A stretch of DNA of 64,000 bases from Bacteroidia bacterium (GCA_016787785.1 JAEUTO010000011.1:62001-126000); one strand, 5' to 3'. Counted from the first letter of the stretch, positions 24,720-33,799 are shown. Made by a program: numbers and translations. Notes: generated by a model not told the origin, from the letters alone.

Positions 24720-25560
24720 CAAAAATTCCTGAACCTTATTTTTGTTCTCACTTTTTGCTTGGTGACGGCAAATGTGCCGTGCACATTTGATTCTTGAACT
24801 AATCTTTTGCCGTCACTTTTTCCTTGATGAAAAAGTAACCAAAAAATCAAGGCGAGCAAAGGGCAAATAAGCTGTGCTTATTTGAGCCGGCTTGTGCGCA
24901 GTTTGATTTGTAGTTTTGCTTGCACACCGGCTGGCTCGTCGCTAAAAATGTTTGCCAAACATTTTCTTAACGCTCCGCCCTAAGAGGTCGCCCGCAAACT
25001 CGCCCCATCAGGAAATTCATTTGTGTGGGGCTCAAACAGCGCGGGCTCATAGGATTTTAAATGCAGCAATGCCGCTCAAATACATTGGCTATTTATGCAT
25101 TTAAAATCTGTCACGAAAATTAAAACACAAATCTATCGCAATTTCTTTGAGGCCAGCTCGCACTGTGTGCTTACGCGGACGACATTACGGCTGTAGCTTT
25201 GCGGTTAGGTGTTTGAGTTTTCGATCTTGATCTTTTGCAGAGATAGCTAGCGAGCTAAGCTAGGCAGTTAGTTGTTTAGGCGCAAAGAAAGTGAAGCTTA
25301 GCGAGGCAGCGCTTTTGCTTTCGCTGCCTCTACGTCGCGAAAGCAAAAATCTCCTTCAAAAGATCAAATGCGTTTTGGTTACTTTTGAGCGCCAAAAGTG
25401 ACAAAAAAACATAAAGGAATTTCTTTTTCTCTACTTTTCGACTAAGGAAAAGTAAAAAAGAAAAATTGTGCCGCCGCACACAGCCCGTATAAATATGAAT
25501 TGTATGAACCCATTTTGCATGGTCGCAAAATCCTACGCCAAATTGACAAAAAAAATAAAA
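24720..25560 (+). repeat. Modular structured intergenic element, copy D
   Basis: Occupies most of the 1,015-nt gap 24674-25688. The boundary hairpin is ACTTTTTC-cttgat-GAAAAAGT. The core is partly rebuilt by inserts that carry small palindromes at 24769-24789, 24864-24884 and 24945-24965. The inner stems are GCCCC...GGGGC and GATTTTAAATGCA...TGCATTTAAAATC. The payload (25228-25380) is a nested hairpin with outer arms TTGATCTTTTG/CAAAAGATCAA and inner GAGGCAGCG/CGCTGCCTC. It is shared with 47340-47660, not with copies A-C. It ends with ACTTTTG-agcgc-CAAAAGT and TTGTGC-cgcc-GCACA. Confidence 0.8.
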
Positions 25561-25688
25561 ATATTTCGAATGCCGGAAATTATTGGTACTTGTAGCTAAA
25601 ATCCATCTCCGATGGTTTTTCGTAAAAAAATGTTTAACTTTAATTTAGCAAGAACAATATGTTTTTGCGACATCTCGCAAAATAAATA

Positions 25689-26315
25689 ATGGACAAAAAC
25701 CAAACTGCAGTTAACATCTTTAATAAAAACGCAAATTTGTATCAAGACAAATTTATGGATGTAAATTCGTACGGCCCATCCTTTGATCTATTTTGTAGCA
25801 CACTCAAAAAAGATGCAGAAATTTTAGAACTCGCTTGCGGTCCCGGTAACATTACAAAGTATTTGTTGAGTAAACGCCCTGACTTTAAAATATTAGGAAC
25901 CGATCTTGCACCTAACATGGTAGCCTTGGCTAAAATAAACAATCCGGGCGCTGAATTTAAAGTAATGGATTGCCGGGAAATAGGAAAGCTTGAAAAGAAA
26001 TATGATGCCGTGATGTGTGGTTTTTGCTTGCCATATCTCTCTAAAGAAGAAGCTTTAAAACTAATTGCAGATACTTCGCAATTATTAAAAGCCGGTGGCG
26101 TAATTTACATTAGCACCATGGAAGACGATTATGCAAAGTCTGCTTTTAAAAAAGGAAGTACAGGTGAAGAGATCTTTATGCATTATCACCAGGCCGATTA
26201 TTTAACCCAGGCGTTGAAGGAAAATAAATTCATGGTCATTGATCTAAAGCGACAAGACTATCCTGAAAAAGACGGAACTAAAACAACTGATCTTATTTTA
26301 ATAGCCGAAAAATGA
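25689..26315 (+). CDS. Class I SAM-dependent methyltransferase
   Basis: 208 aa. Motif I ILELACGPGNITKYLL, motif II GTDLAPNMVALAK, the acidic KVMDCREIG, then VMCGFCLPYL and a late ...VIYISTMEDDYA, all in the order of a Rossmann-like methyltransferase. The substrate is not determined; the best general fit is a small-molecule or ubiquinone-type (UbiE/Methyltransf_11/25) enzyme. A possible -7 element (TAACTTTA) is at 25635-25642. It overlaps the GNAT gene by 4 nt. Confidence 0.9.
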   Translation: MDKNQTAVNIFNKNANLYQDKFMDVNSYGPSFDLFCSTLKKDAEILELACGPGNITKYLLSKRPDFKILGTDLAPNMVALAKINNPGAEFKVMDCREIGKLEKKYDAVMCGFCLPYLSKEEALKLIADTSQLLKAGGVIYISTMEDDYAKSAFKKGSTGEEIFMHYHQADYLTQALKENKFMVIDLKRQDYPEKDGTKTTDLILIAEK

Positions 26316-26779
26316 AAATAGATTACGTGATTGCAAGTTTAAACACCGAGTTTGACGACGGAAGAAAATTATTTCAGCACTACGCTAATTCGTTAAAGGT
26401 AGATCTTGCTTTTCAGGATTTTACAAAAGAGCTAAAGATGATAGACATGCAATACAACAAACCCAGCGGTGCATTGTTGTTGGCCTACCACGGCGCTAAC
26501 GCCATTGGCTGTGCAGCAGTACGCGAATCGGATAAAGATACTGCCGAATTAAAACGCATGTTTGTGTTGCCGGAATACCGTAAACAAGGCATTGGAAAAA
26601 CCTTGTTGCAAATGATCGTAGAACATGCAAAAAAATTGCAGTACGTAAAGATAAGATTAGATACCTTGCCCGATATGTTGGCAGCGCAGGAACTTTACAA
26701 AGCAAATGGTTTTTACGAGATCCCATCTTACCGTTATAATCCAATAAGAGGAACGGTGTATATGGAAAAGAAATTATAA
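26312..26779 (+). CDS. GNAT family N-acetyltransferase
   Basis: 155 aa. The acetyl-CoA motif A is ELKRMFVLPEYRKQGIGKTLLQMIVEHAKKL (R/Q-x-x-G-x-G/A as K-Q-G-I-G-K), followed by VKIRLDTLPDMLAAQELYKANGFYEIPSYRYNP, the usual motif B. The substrate is unknown. It is translationally coupled to the methyltransferase by an ATGA overlap. Confidence 0.92.
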   Translation: MKIDYVIASLNTEFDDGRKLFQHYANSLKVDLAFQDFTKELKMIDMQYNKPSGALLLAYHGANAIGCAAVRESDKDTAELKRMFVLPEYRKQGIGKTLLQMIVEHAKKLQYVKIRLDTLPDMLAAQELYKANGFYEIPSYRYNPIRGTVYMEKKL

Positions 26780-26784
26780 CAGCC

Positions 26785-27474
26785 CTAGCCTATTACCTTT
26801 TTATTGATGCGATAACCTTTGCCTTTTTGCGATTGTATAATGCGCTTGCCAAAGAACTGGCGTATGTTATAGATGTGCACATCGATGGTGCGTTTTTTTG
26901 CCACCTCTTCATCTAACCAAATTAAGCCGGCAATTTCGGTCTTGCTAAAAAATTTATCGGGTGTGTTATATAATAATTCAAACACTTTAAATTCTTTTCG
27001 CGGTAATTGAATAGGAACACCTTTATTAAAAATTAAAAATTTCTCGTCATCAAGAATAACCTCTTTGCTTCCACCCGATTTAATTTTTATTCTGCGTTTT
27101 AATAAATTCTTTAAGAACAAGATCATTACACCGGGCTTCGCATGAAAATTAATGAACGAATCGGCGCCTGAATTAAATGCGATCTCTTGTGCAAAATCAT
27201 CCTGCTTTTCAGAATAAATTATAACAAAGGGTTTTGAATTGAACTGACGTAATTTAATTTCCTTAGTAATAATTACAGCATCATTAGGCGCAAGATCTAA
27301 ATTCAAAAAAACAATGTCGCATTCGTTCTTTTCGAGTGTCTCAAAAAATTCGCTCTCCTGATTGCAGATAAAAACGTTGGCATAAGTATTCTTAATAAGA
27401 TCTATTGTTTTAAAGATCTTAGAGATAGAATTATCAAAAAATACTATCGAATAATTATTAGAGTTCATAACCAA
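26785..27474 (-). CDS. Response regulator with degenerate receiver and winged-helix domain
   Basis: 229 aa (a second in-frame ATG two codons in is equally possible). The receiver fold is recognisable, but the phosphoacceptor position reads V-F-L-N58-L-D, with Asn in place of Asp, and the acidic pocket is reduced (VFFD14-N-S). The Lys (H-A-K-P-G) is kept. The C-terminal domain is intact OmpR-type: LPRKEFKVFELLYNTPDKFFSKTEI...KRTIDVHIYNIRQFFG...QKGKGYRI. It is probably a phosphorylation-independent transcription factor. It is followed upstream on the same strand by the PP2C phosphatase gene, 57 nt away. Confidence 0.88.
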   Translation of the reverse strand: MVMNSNNYSIVFFDNSISKIFKTIDLIKNTYANVFICNQESEFFETLEKNECDIVFLNLDLAPNDAVIITKEIKLRQFNSKPFVIIYSEKQDDFAQEIAFNSGADSFINFHAKPGVMILFLKNLLKRRIKIKSGGSKEVILDDEKFLIFNKGVPIQLPRKEFKVFELLYNTPDKFFSKTEIAGLIWLDEEVAKKRTIDVHIYNIRQFFGKRIIQSQKGKGYRINKKVIG

Positions 27475-27531
27475 GAACGTAAAGTTTGGTTATTAAGTTT
27501 AACTCTAAGCCAAGCAAAAGTTAATTTAATA

Positions 27532-28377
27532 TTAAATAAATTCAATACCCAGCAGGCAGATGTCATCCGTTTGTTCATTTATGCCCTTCCAGAGCTGAAA
27601 ACGATTTTCTATCTCTGAAAATTGACTGCTTATTGGCAAATTACCAATAGAATGTAAGTAATTTTTAAAATTCCGGCTACCCAGTTTTTTAGACTGCGTT
27701 CCACCAAACTGATCCTGAAAACCGTCGCTATACAAATACACTTTTTTAGAGCCTTCGAGTTTAGAATATTGGGTGGTAAATTGCCTGTTGGTTTCAATTT
27801 GCCAACCACCAATAGGGAAACTATCGCCACAAAGGTTAATGGCCTCCTGATCCTTTCCGGTAATTAAGATATTTGAATTGGCCCCTGCAAATTGAAAATC
27901 CCTTGTTTCGGGGTTAAAAGCAATGAGCGAAATTTCCATCCAATCGTTATTCAACGTTTCGTCGTCTTCATGCCGCTTAAATGTTTCTATCCACTTTTTA
28001 TCTATTTCTGTTAAGATCTCTCCCAGGTTTGAATATTTTTTTGAGTACACAATATAATTTAAAAAACCAATGGCAAGAGTAGATAACATGGCCCCGCTAA
28101 CGCCATGGCCGGTGCAATCGCCAACGGCATAATAACTCCAGCCATCTTTTTTACCTAACCAAAAAAAATCACCTCCTATTATTTGTAGTGGATTGTAAAA
28201 AACAAAATAAGGGTGCCCGTTCTTTTTAAAATGTCTCTCCTGGGGCATCATGCCCTGTTGTACAGATGAGGCATAATAGAGGCCGTCAATTAGATCTTTG
28301 TTCTTTTTTTCGAGTACCTGATACGCTTTTGAAATTTCGTGAGACGGATTCTCATGTATAAATAGTTCTGTTGTCAT
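27532..28377 (-). CDS. SpoIIE/PP2C-type protein serine phosphatase
   Basis: 281 aa cytoplasmic phosphatase. Metal-binding motifs are I-I-G-G-D70-F-F-W-L and A-V-G-D87-C-T-G-H-G-V-S-G-A-M, then YSDGFQDQFGG and QTDDICLLGI. The N-terminal part KKNKDLIDGLYYASSVQQGMMP is the same linker type as the LDSIHYAKRIQTALLP ending of the TPR-array proteins. It is therefore a stand-alone version of the catalytic domain those proteins lack. The family acts on anti-anti-sigma or STAS-type proteins. Its target is not in the window, but a SiaB-like protein is encoded at 61957. Confidence 0.92.
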   Translation of the reverse strand: MTTELFIHENPSHEISKAYQVLEKKNKDLIDGLYYASSVQQGMMPQERHFKKNGHPYFVFYNPLQIIGGDFFWLGKKDGWSYYAVGDCTGHGVSGAMLSTLAIGFLNYIVYSKKYSNLGEILTEIDKKWIETFKRHEDDETLNNDWMEISLIAFNPETRDFQFAGANSNILITGKDQEAINLCGDSFPIGGWQIETNRQFTTQYSKLEGSKKVYLYSDGFQDQFGGTQSKKLGSRNFKNYLHSIGNLPISSQFSEIENRFQLWKGINEQTDDICLLGIEFI

Positions 28378-28475
28378 GCAACTGCAAAAGAACAGAAGAG
28401 TAATAATGTTAAAGGAAATTTATAATTAACTGTAGGTTAATTTAGCCAAGCGGCACTAAAGCGTAGATGAAAAAT

Positions 28476-28871
28476 TTATTTTTGAATAAATATCTTATGT
28501 GCCGAAATGTTTAGCACCGCAAAGATCTTTTGGCTTTCGGTAAAGAGGCTTTTGGTATTTTCGGGATGTTTGTGTTTTAACGCTTTAAAGAAAGCGTCCA
28601 TTTTAGAAGCCCACACTTTTACAACCTTTAAGTTCTTTTTAGAAATAACTGTTTTTAATTTGGTGTTCTTGTCTATCTCTGCACTCAATTCGTTAATAAC
28701 GGCTTTTACTTTTTTGCCATCAGTAGATTCAGAAAGACCAGAGCGCGTGTAGATGAGTTTTAAAAGGTCAACATTCAAATGATAATTGGCAAGCAAGGCT
28801 TCCAGTACAAATCCTTTTTTAGAAGCTGTTTCAATTTTTTTAAGTTCTGCTGTTACTTTTTTCTGTGTCAT
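28476..28871 (-). CDS. Hypothetical helical protein
   Basis: 131 aa from the ATG at 28869-28871 (MTQKKVTAELKKIE). A longer open frame to 28916 only translates the terminator hairpin. The protein is Lys/Leu-rich and nearly all helical, without signal peptide, cysteines or recognised motif. It lies 10 nt downstream of the terminator of the T9SS gene, so its transcript must come from readthrough or from an unseen short promoter. Function unknown. Confidence 0.65.
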   Translation of the reverse strand: MTQKKVTAELKKIETASKKGFVLEALLANYHLNVDLLKLIYTRSGLSESTDGKKVKAVINELSAEIDKNTKLKTVISKKNLKVVKVWASKMDAFFKALKHKHPENTKSLFTESQKIFAVLNISAHKIFIQK

Positions 28872-28880
28872 ATATAAATA

Positions 28881-28913
28881 AAAAACGCCTGCTAAAGATA
28901 GCAGGCGTTTTTT
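28881..28913 (-). terminator. Intrinsic terminator of the 562-aa T9SS gene
   Basis: A 13-bp stem, AAAACGCCTGCTA / TAGCAGGCGTTTT, with a 4-nt AAGA loop and T-runs on both strands. It lies just after the - strand stop at 28931. Confidence 0.88.
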
Positions 28914-28930
28914 CACGAAGAGCTTAAATA

Positions 28931-30619
28931 CTATTTACTAACTACTAATTTAACGGTTTCTTTACCGTTGATCGTGTTTAGTGTTACAAAGTAAATTCCG
29001 TTGTTTAATTCTTTAGTATCAATTGTTACTGTGTTCTCTCCACCGTTAAGGTTTTGGTTTTGAACCGGAACAGCAACTATTTTACCAGTTATATCAGAAA
29101 CAACAACTGTTAATACCATAGCGTTTTGAGTTTCTATTTTTAATACCGCAGCATCCGAAGTTGGATTTGGATATAAACTAACGTTACCAATAACGTTCTT
29201 CGCTTCATGAATTGAAGTGATACAGTTTACAGAAGATGCAGCTGTTGCAGCAGCAATAGCAGCAGTTGTAAAGCTGGCTCCTGTTAATGCAATTGAATTA
29301 GTACTTGGACGGTAATCTGCATTAAGGAAGTTAGTACCATATGGGTTAGTTAAGATATTTGCGCTTGATAATAATGTATCGTTATAGTTTGCAGCAACAA
29401 ATGTATTTGTATTAATTACATTAAACGTACCAGATTCTGTAGCTCTTTGGCCGTAACCTGCAAGAATGTTATTTTGGAATATTAATGTTCCTGCTTGTGC
29501 GTTTGCTTCGCATTGTGCTCCATCAATAAATACGGCACGTGTTTTGTGGTCCATTAAAATAGAGTTAACGATCTTTAAATTAGAGTTACGACGGATACGA
29601 GCACCGCGACGGAAACCAGGGTGAGTAGTTGCAGTAAGAACACCTCTTAATGGCCCGATATCAGTAATATTTGAGAAGATAGCAGATGTAAGCGGCGCGT
29701 TAGTTGTAGAAGTTGCATCGTTATCTGATTCAAAAGCTTCAGAAGTAGAAGCACCAGATGGCGCAGCATAAGTTGGATCGGCTAAGTTCGGGTCACGTAC
29801 ACCCAAAGCAAATTGAACGCTTCCGCTGAAACCATTATCAGTATCAAAATCATCATCAACACAACGGTAAGCTACTAAGTGTTTACAGTTTACTGTACCA
29901 CCAAACCACTCAAAAGCGTCATCATTTACAAATGAACATTGAATATTATCAATGATCGTACCTCTACCAACTGCACCAAAAGTTAAACCGTTGATCTCTT
30001 TATTTGCAGCGTAAACATAACCACCAAATTCGATACGTACATACTCAAGGTCACCTGAGTTATCGTTATCATTTGGAGTTGTTCCACCACCATATTGAGT
30101 TAAAGAACTAGGAGTAATACCTTCGATGTTATTAATTCCACCCGGGTTATTGTTGTTTGCTAATCCCATTAAAATTACACCACCCCAGTCACCAGGAGCT
30201 CTTGAGCCAGGTGCTGCATCAGAAGTAAATACGATTGGATTACTGGCATTACCAACTGCCATTAATTTTGAACCTGTTGTAATAAATAAACCTGAACCTG
30301 CAACCTGTGCTGAACCTTTAACAACAACACCTGGTTGTATTGTTAAGATAGCACCACTTGTTACATAAATTGGCCCTTGTAATAAAACTGTTTGGCCGGT
30401 TGCCCATGTTGTGTTAGCTGTAATGTTTGCGCTAACAGTCATTGTATTTGCAGGGTAAACTTTATTTTGAGGATCCCACTCTGTCCAACCATTTGTCCAC
30501 ATTGCTGTTGGAGCCGGAGCAAAAGCACCGCGGTAACAGGTCTTTTGTAAGAACGCTGTTTGTGCAACTGCGCTCGTTAACGCTACTGCTGCCAATACTG
30601 TAAGTAAATTTTTTTTCAT
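28931..30619 (-). CDS. Secreted beta-helix-like T9SS cargo protein
   Basis: 562 aa. Signal peptide at 1-19 (MKKNLLTVLAAVALTSAVA). The body has GAILTIQPGVVVKG, ASNPIVFTSDAAPGSRAPGDWGGVILMG and GDLEYVRIEFGGYVY, a pattern typical of right-handed beta-helix surface proteins of Bacteroidota. It ends in a T9SS domain (SLYPNPTSDAAVLKIETQ...GIYFVTLNTINGKETVKLVVSK). It is the downstream neighbour of the TonB receptor on the same strand and shares direct-repeat boxes in its upstream region, suggesting co-regulation and a joint role at the outer membrane. The ligand is unknown. Confidence 0.85.
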   Translation of the reverse strand: MKKNLLTVLAAVALTSAVAQTAFLQKTCYRGAFAPAPTAMWTNGWTEWDPQNKVYPANTMTVSANITANTTWATGQTVLLQGPIYVTSGAILTIQPGVVVKGSAQVAGSGLFITTGSKLMAVGNASNPIVFTSDAAPGSRAPGDWGGVILMGLANNNNPGGINNIEGITPSSLTQYGGGTTPNDNDNSGDLEYVRIEFGGYVYAANKEINGLTFGAVGRGTIIDNIQCSFVNDDAFEWFGGTVNCKHLVAYRCVDDDFDTDNGFSGSVQFALGVRDPNLADPTYAAPSGASTSEAFESDNDATSTTNAPLTSAIFSNITDIGPLRGVLTATTHPGFRRGARIRRNSNLKIVNSILMDHKTRAVFIDGAQCEANAQAGTLIFQNNILAGYGQRATESGTFNVINTNTFVAANYNDTLLSSANILTNPYGTNFLNADYRPSTNSIALTGASFTTAAIAAATAASSVNCITSIHEAKNVIGNVSLYPNPTSDAAVLKIETQNAMVLTVVVSDITGKIVAVPVQNQNLNGGENTVTIDTKELNNGIYFVTLNTINGKETVKLVVSK

Positions 30620-30673
30620 TGTATTTGTTTTAAATTTTATGGTACAAATCTCAGCTATTAGCTTGTATTAATC

Positions 30674-30728
30674 GTTACTTAAAAATTAAATAACAATGAA
30701 GTGTATGTTACCTAAAAGTTAATTAAAC
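30674..30728 (-). promoter_or_regulatory. Paired direct-repeat boxes upstream of the T9SS gene
   Basis: Box 1 begins GTTACTTAAAAATTAAAT (30674) and box 2 begins GTTACCTAAAAGTTAATT (30707), the latter an 11-bp-period direct repeat of GTTA. Closely similar boxes, in the same order, lie upstream of the TonB receptor (33730-33766). An 11-bp direct repeat is the usual site type for OmpR/PhoB regulators; one is encoded next to the receptor at 33853. Confidence 0.45.
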
Positions 30729-30762
30729 TATTGCGAAGAAAACAAGGAAAGTTTCTATTATT

Positions 30763-33684
30763 CTAAAATTTATAACTTATAGATAAGGCATAAGTAGAGC
30801 CATTTTGAACAGTTCTGATGATGTCATCTTTTGTTTTGTTCAAACGGGTGTCTTTATCGTTATAATCTTTTTTGTTATAGAAATACTGTATCTGTGTTTT
30901 TGCTAAGATATCACGTGCGGTAAAACGTACCTCTAATTTATTCTTTAAAAAACTTTTAGAGGCTTGTAGATCAACAACTGTTCTTCCGCTTTCCCAGATA
31001 TCCAACTGCGATCCGTAATTACCAACAACAGCAATACGCTGACCGACCCTGTTAACAATACCACTTACACTAAATCCATTCACATTATCAACATAAGAGA
31101 TACCTGCATTTAAAAGATAAGGCGATTGTCCTTGTAATGTTCTGCTATTTGGTGCTTCTGCAGGTTTTGAGGTTTGTTTTGAAACATCTACTGTAGATTT
31201 TATGTAAGCAAAATTGCTGAAAAGCGTTAGGTTATTTAATATTTTTCCTATTAAGCTGGTATCGTTTTTTATAAAGGTTCCTAAGATAATGCGGTACTCT
31301 AATTCAAAACCTTTGCAACTTGCTTTGTCTGAATTCACGTAAGAAATTTCGTTTGCGTTTGTTCTAGCAAACGATTCAATAGGATTTAAGAAGTCTTTGT
31401 AAAATAATGAAGCTGAAAATAATTGTCCTCTACCCGGATAGATCTCGTAACGCAGATCGTAATTGGTGATCTTTGCACGTTGTAATGTATCATTACCGCT
31501 GGTAAAAAATAAAGTTGTAAAATCATAAAAACCAAACGGCGCTATTTCCCTAAACTCCGGGCGATTTAATGTTTGCGAATAACTTAAACGTATATTTTGT
31601 TTATCGTTTGGCGAGAAGATCAGATTTGCAGAAGGCAACAGATCAACAACGGTTGTATCTTTTGTAATTTCTTTTTTATTGATCACGTACAACACATCAG
31701 GATAAATTAGTTTTTGGTTATACGCTTCTACCCTTGCTCCTAAAACAGCTCTGAACCATGTTTTATATTTTACATCGGTCATTAAAAAACCGGCCGTTAA
31801 ATTAGAAGAAGCTTTGTATGAATCCTGCGGGTGCGTTCCTTCTGTAATTTTAAATCCTCCTTTATTGGGCGCTATCAATCCCATATTCTGATTTGTGAAG
31901 ATCTGGCTTTGATCTAAAAACAATAAACTATCGGTAAATGCAATTGGAAACCCTGAACCATACATAGTAAAGCCAAACTGGCGCGCAGTAAAAACACGCG
32001 AACGTTGTTGCACTTGCCCACCGGTTTTAATTTCAAAACTAAAATCAGGCGATACTTTAAAATTACGCGAGATATCTAATTTGGCACTTTTAATATTTTC
32101 TGTTAGTCGCGACCAGAACATGTATCCGCCATAATCATTACCCACACTGCTTGGCGAAATAATTGCCTGGTAAGTTGTATCGTATGGATTTGGTTCGTTC
32201 GGATCAGAAATATATTTTAGTCTGCCGTATGTATTTCTTCTTAAATTCGGAATGTCGCGTTTAACACCACTGTAAGATCCAACCCAGTTTATTTTTAATT
32301 TTATTTTCGGAATTAAATGTTCGCCTATTAACTGCGTTGATTTAATTTGATTAGACGTGAACCAGTACGCATTGGTCTTAGACATGGTAGGGTTTGCATC
32401 GTTTAAATTACCATCACCTGTTCTTATTATTGTTCTGTCGTCTGAATTAATGCTAAACAAATTTTTTGAACTGATAGAATTGTTTTCGTTTAATTTACAG
32501 CTAAGATTCAACAAACCACCCGCCAGTATTTGTGTTGAATAATTATCATCCACAAAAACCGCATCCAACTGAGATGGCTCAGCAGGATCAATATTATTCG
32601 AAAAAGAATTACGCACTGCCTTTAAAAAAGAATTTGTTTTGTTGTAGCTTACAGATGCGATTATCCCAAGGAAATCTTTTTCTTTTAATTTTATATTGTA
32701 CCCTGTAGAAAGCTGGAAAGACGTATTAGGTGAATATTTTTTTGTGTAAGTACCCCAGTCATTTTCGGGTAAAGATTTAGCTAAAGCTGCCTGTTCATTT
32801 TTAATGTATGGAAAATTTTCGATCTCTGGAATTTGGTTTGGCATGGCCCTTGTTCCATCATCAATGCCTAACCAGTCTTTTTTGCCACCTTTATAATAGA
32901 TCTGTTCTTTACCTGTGGTTATTGTGTTGTAACCACCACTTACCGAAACAGCGAAAAAATTCTTTTCAGGAATGCTCTTTGTACTAATGTCAATAATACC
33001 TCCTGCAAATTCACCCGGCATATCGGCACGTGCCGTTTTTGTGATCACTAAATTATCTAACATGTTGCTGGGGAAAATATCAAAGGCAAACGCTTTTCTA
33101 TCACTCTCAGAACTTGGCAAAGGTGCCCCGTTCAAATAGGCGGCATTATAACGCTCGTTCAAACCACGCACAACAACAAACCTATTATCTTGTATACTGG
33201 CACCACTCACACGTTTTAACACATCAGATGTATTTTTATCGGGTGTACGCTTAATGGTTTCAGCGCTTATACCATCGCTCACACTGGCGTTATTTTTTTG
33301 TTGAAGAACCAAAGCGGTATTATTTTCTTTATTAAGGGTAACCACCACCTCTACTTCGTTAAGGTCGGCAGAAGAAGAAGGATCTAATAAAATACTAATG
33401 TCTGTTGGCTCTCCCTCTTTTACCTCAACACCGGGAATTTTTTTTGAGGTGTAAGAAATATAGCTGATTATAAGGGTAACTTTACCAACCGGAACATTGT
33501 TAATAGCGAATTTACCGTCAAAATCGGCGCTAGCACCTTTTCCTGTCCCTTCAACCAGGGCAGTGGCTCCAGGCAAGGTTTCGCCGGTTTTTGCGTCTAA
33601 AATAGTGCCCGAGATACGGCCGGTTTGACCAAGGCTTATTAATATTGAACAACTTAATAAAACAGTGAGGAATAATTTTTGCAT
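30763..33684 (-). CDS. TonB-dependent outer-membrane receptor
   Basis: 973 aa. Signal peptide at 1-19, then a carboxypeptidase-regulatory-like domain (GRISGTILDAKTGETLPGATALVEGTGKGASADFDGKFAI, about 22-100). A plug domain follows (NASVSDGISAETIKRTPDKNTSDVLKRVSGASIQDNRFVVVRGLNERYNA, about 130-240) and then a 22-strand barrel ending in the C-terminal aromatic S-Y-K-F. It uses the TonB complex to import a large or scarce ligand, which I cannot identify; it lacks a SusD partner, so it is not a canonical SusC. Neighbours are the co-directional T9SS protein and a divergent PhoB-like regulator. Confidence 0.93.
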   Translation of the reverse strand: MQKLFLTVLLSCSILISLGQTGRISGTILDAKTGETLPGATALVEGTGKGASADFDGKFAINNVPVGKVTLIISYISYTSKKIPGVEVKEGEPTDISILLDPSSSADLNEVEVVVTLNKENNTALVLQQKNNASVSDGISAETIKRTPDKNTSDVLKRVSGASIQDNRFVVVRGLNERYNAAYLNGAPLPSSESDRKAFAFDIFPSNMLDNLVITKTARADMPGEFAGGIIDISTKSIPEKNFFAVSVSGGYNTITTGKEQIYYKGGKKDWLGIDDGTRAMPNQIPEIENFPYIKNEQAALAKSLPENDWGTYTKKYSPNTSFQLSTGYNIKLKEKDFLGIIASVSYNKTNSFLKAVRNSFSNNIDPAEPSQLDAVFVDDNYSTQILAGGLLNLSCKLNENNSISSKNLFSINSDDRTIIRTGDGNLNDANPTMSKTNAYWFTSNQIKSTQLIGEHLIPKIKLKINWVGSYSGVKRDIPNLRRNTYGRLKYISDPNEPNPYDTTYQAIISPSSVGNDYGGYMFWSRLTENIKSAKLDISRNFKVSPDFSFEIKTGGQVQQRSRVFTARQFGFTMYGSGFPIAFTDSLLFLDQSQIFTNQNMGLIAPNKGGFKITEGTHPQDSYKASSNLTAGFLMTDVKYKTWFRAVLGARVEAYNQKLIYPDVLYVINKKEITKDTTVVDLLPSANLIFSPNDKQNIRLSYSQTLNRPEFREIAPFGFYDFTTLFFTSGNDTLQRAKITNYDLRYEIYPGRGQLFSASLFYKDFLNPIESFARTNANEISYVNSDKASCKGFELEYRIILGTFIKNDTSLIGKILNNLTLFSNFAYIKSTVDVSKQTSKPAEAPNSRTLQGQSPYLLNAGISYVDNVNGFSVSGIVNRVGQRIAVVGNYGSQLDIWESGRTVVDLQASKSFLKNKLEVRFTARDILAKTQIQYFYNKKDYNDKDTRLNKTKDDIIRTVQNGSTYALSISYKF

Positions 33685-33729
33685 TTTGCGTTATAATATA
33701 CGCTGCAAAAAAAGCCAATGTAAATTACC

Positions 33730-33766
33730 GCTACTTAAATTTGATGTTACCAAAAGTTTAACTTAA
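33730..33766 (-). promoter_or_regulatory. Paired direct-repeat boxes upstream of the TonB receptor
   Basis: GCTACTTAAATTTGAT (33730-33745) is followed directly by GTTACCAAAAGTTTAAC (33746-33762), the second with two GTT half-sites 10 bp apart. It matches the box pair at 30674-30728 in sequence and order. It lies in the 168-bp divergent region shared with the response-regulator gene. Confidence 0.45.
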
Positions 33767-33799
33767 TTGTTGTTTTTAGTTTATAATTTAATAATTAGT

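Noticed and set aside
28872-28916. 15-residue N-terminal extension of the helical protein
   Set aside because: It is a translation of the terminator hairpin of the neighbouring gene.
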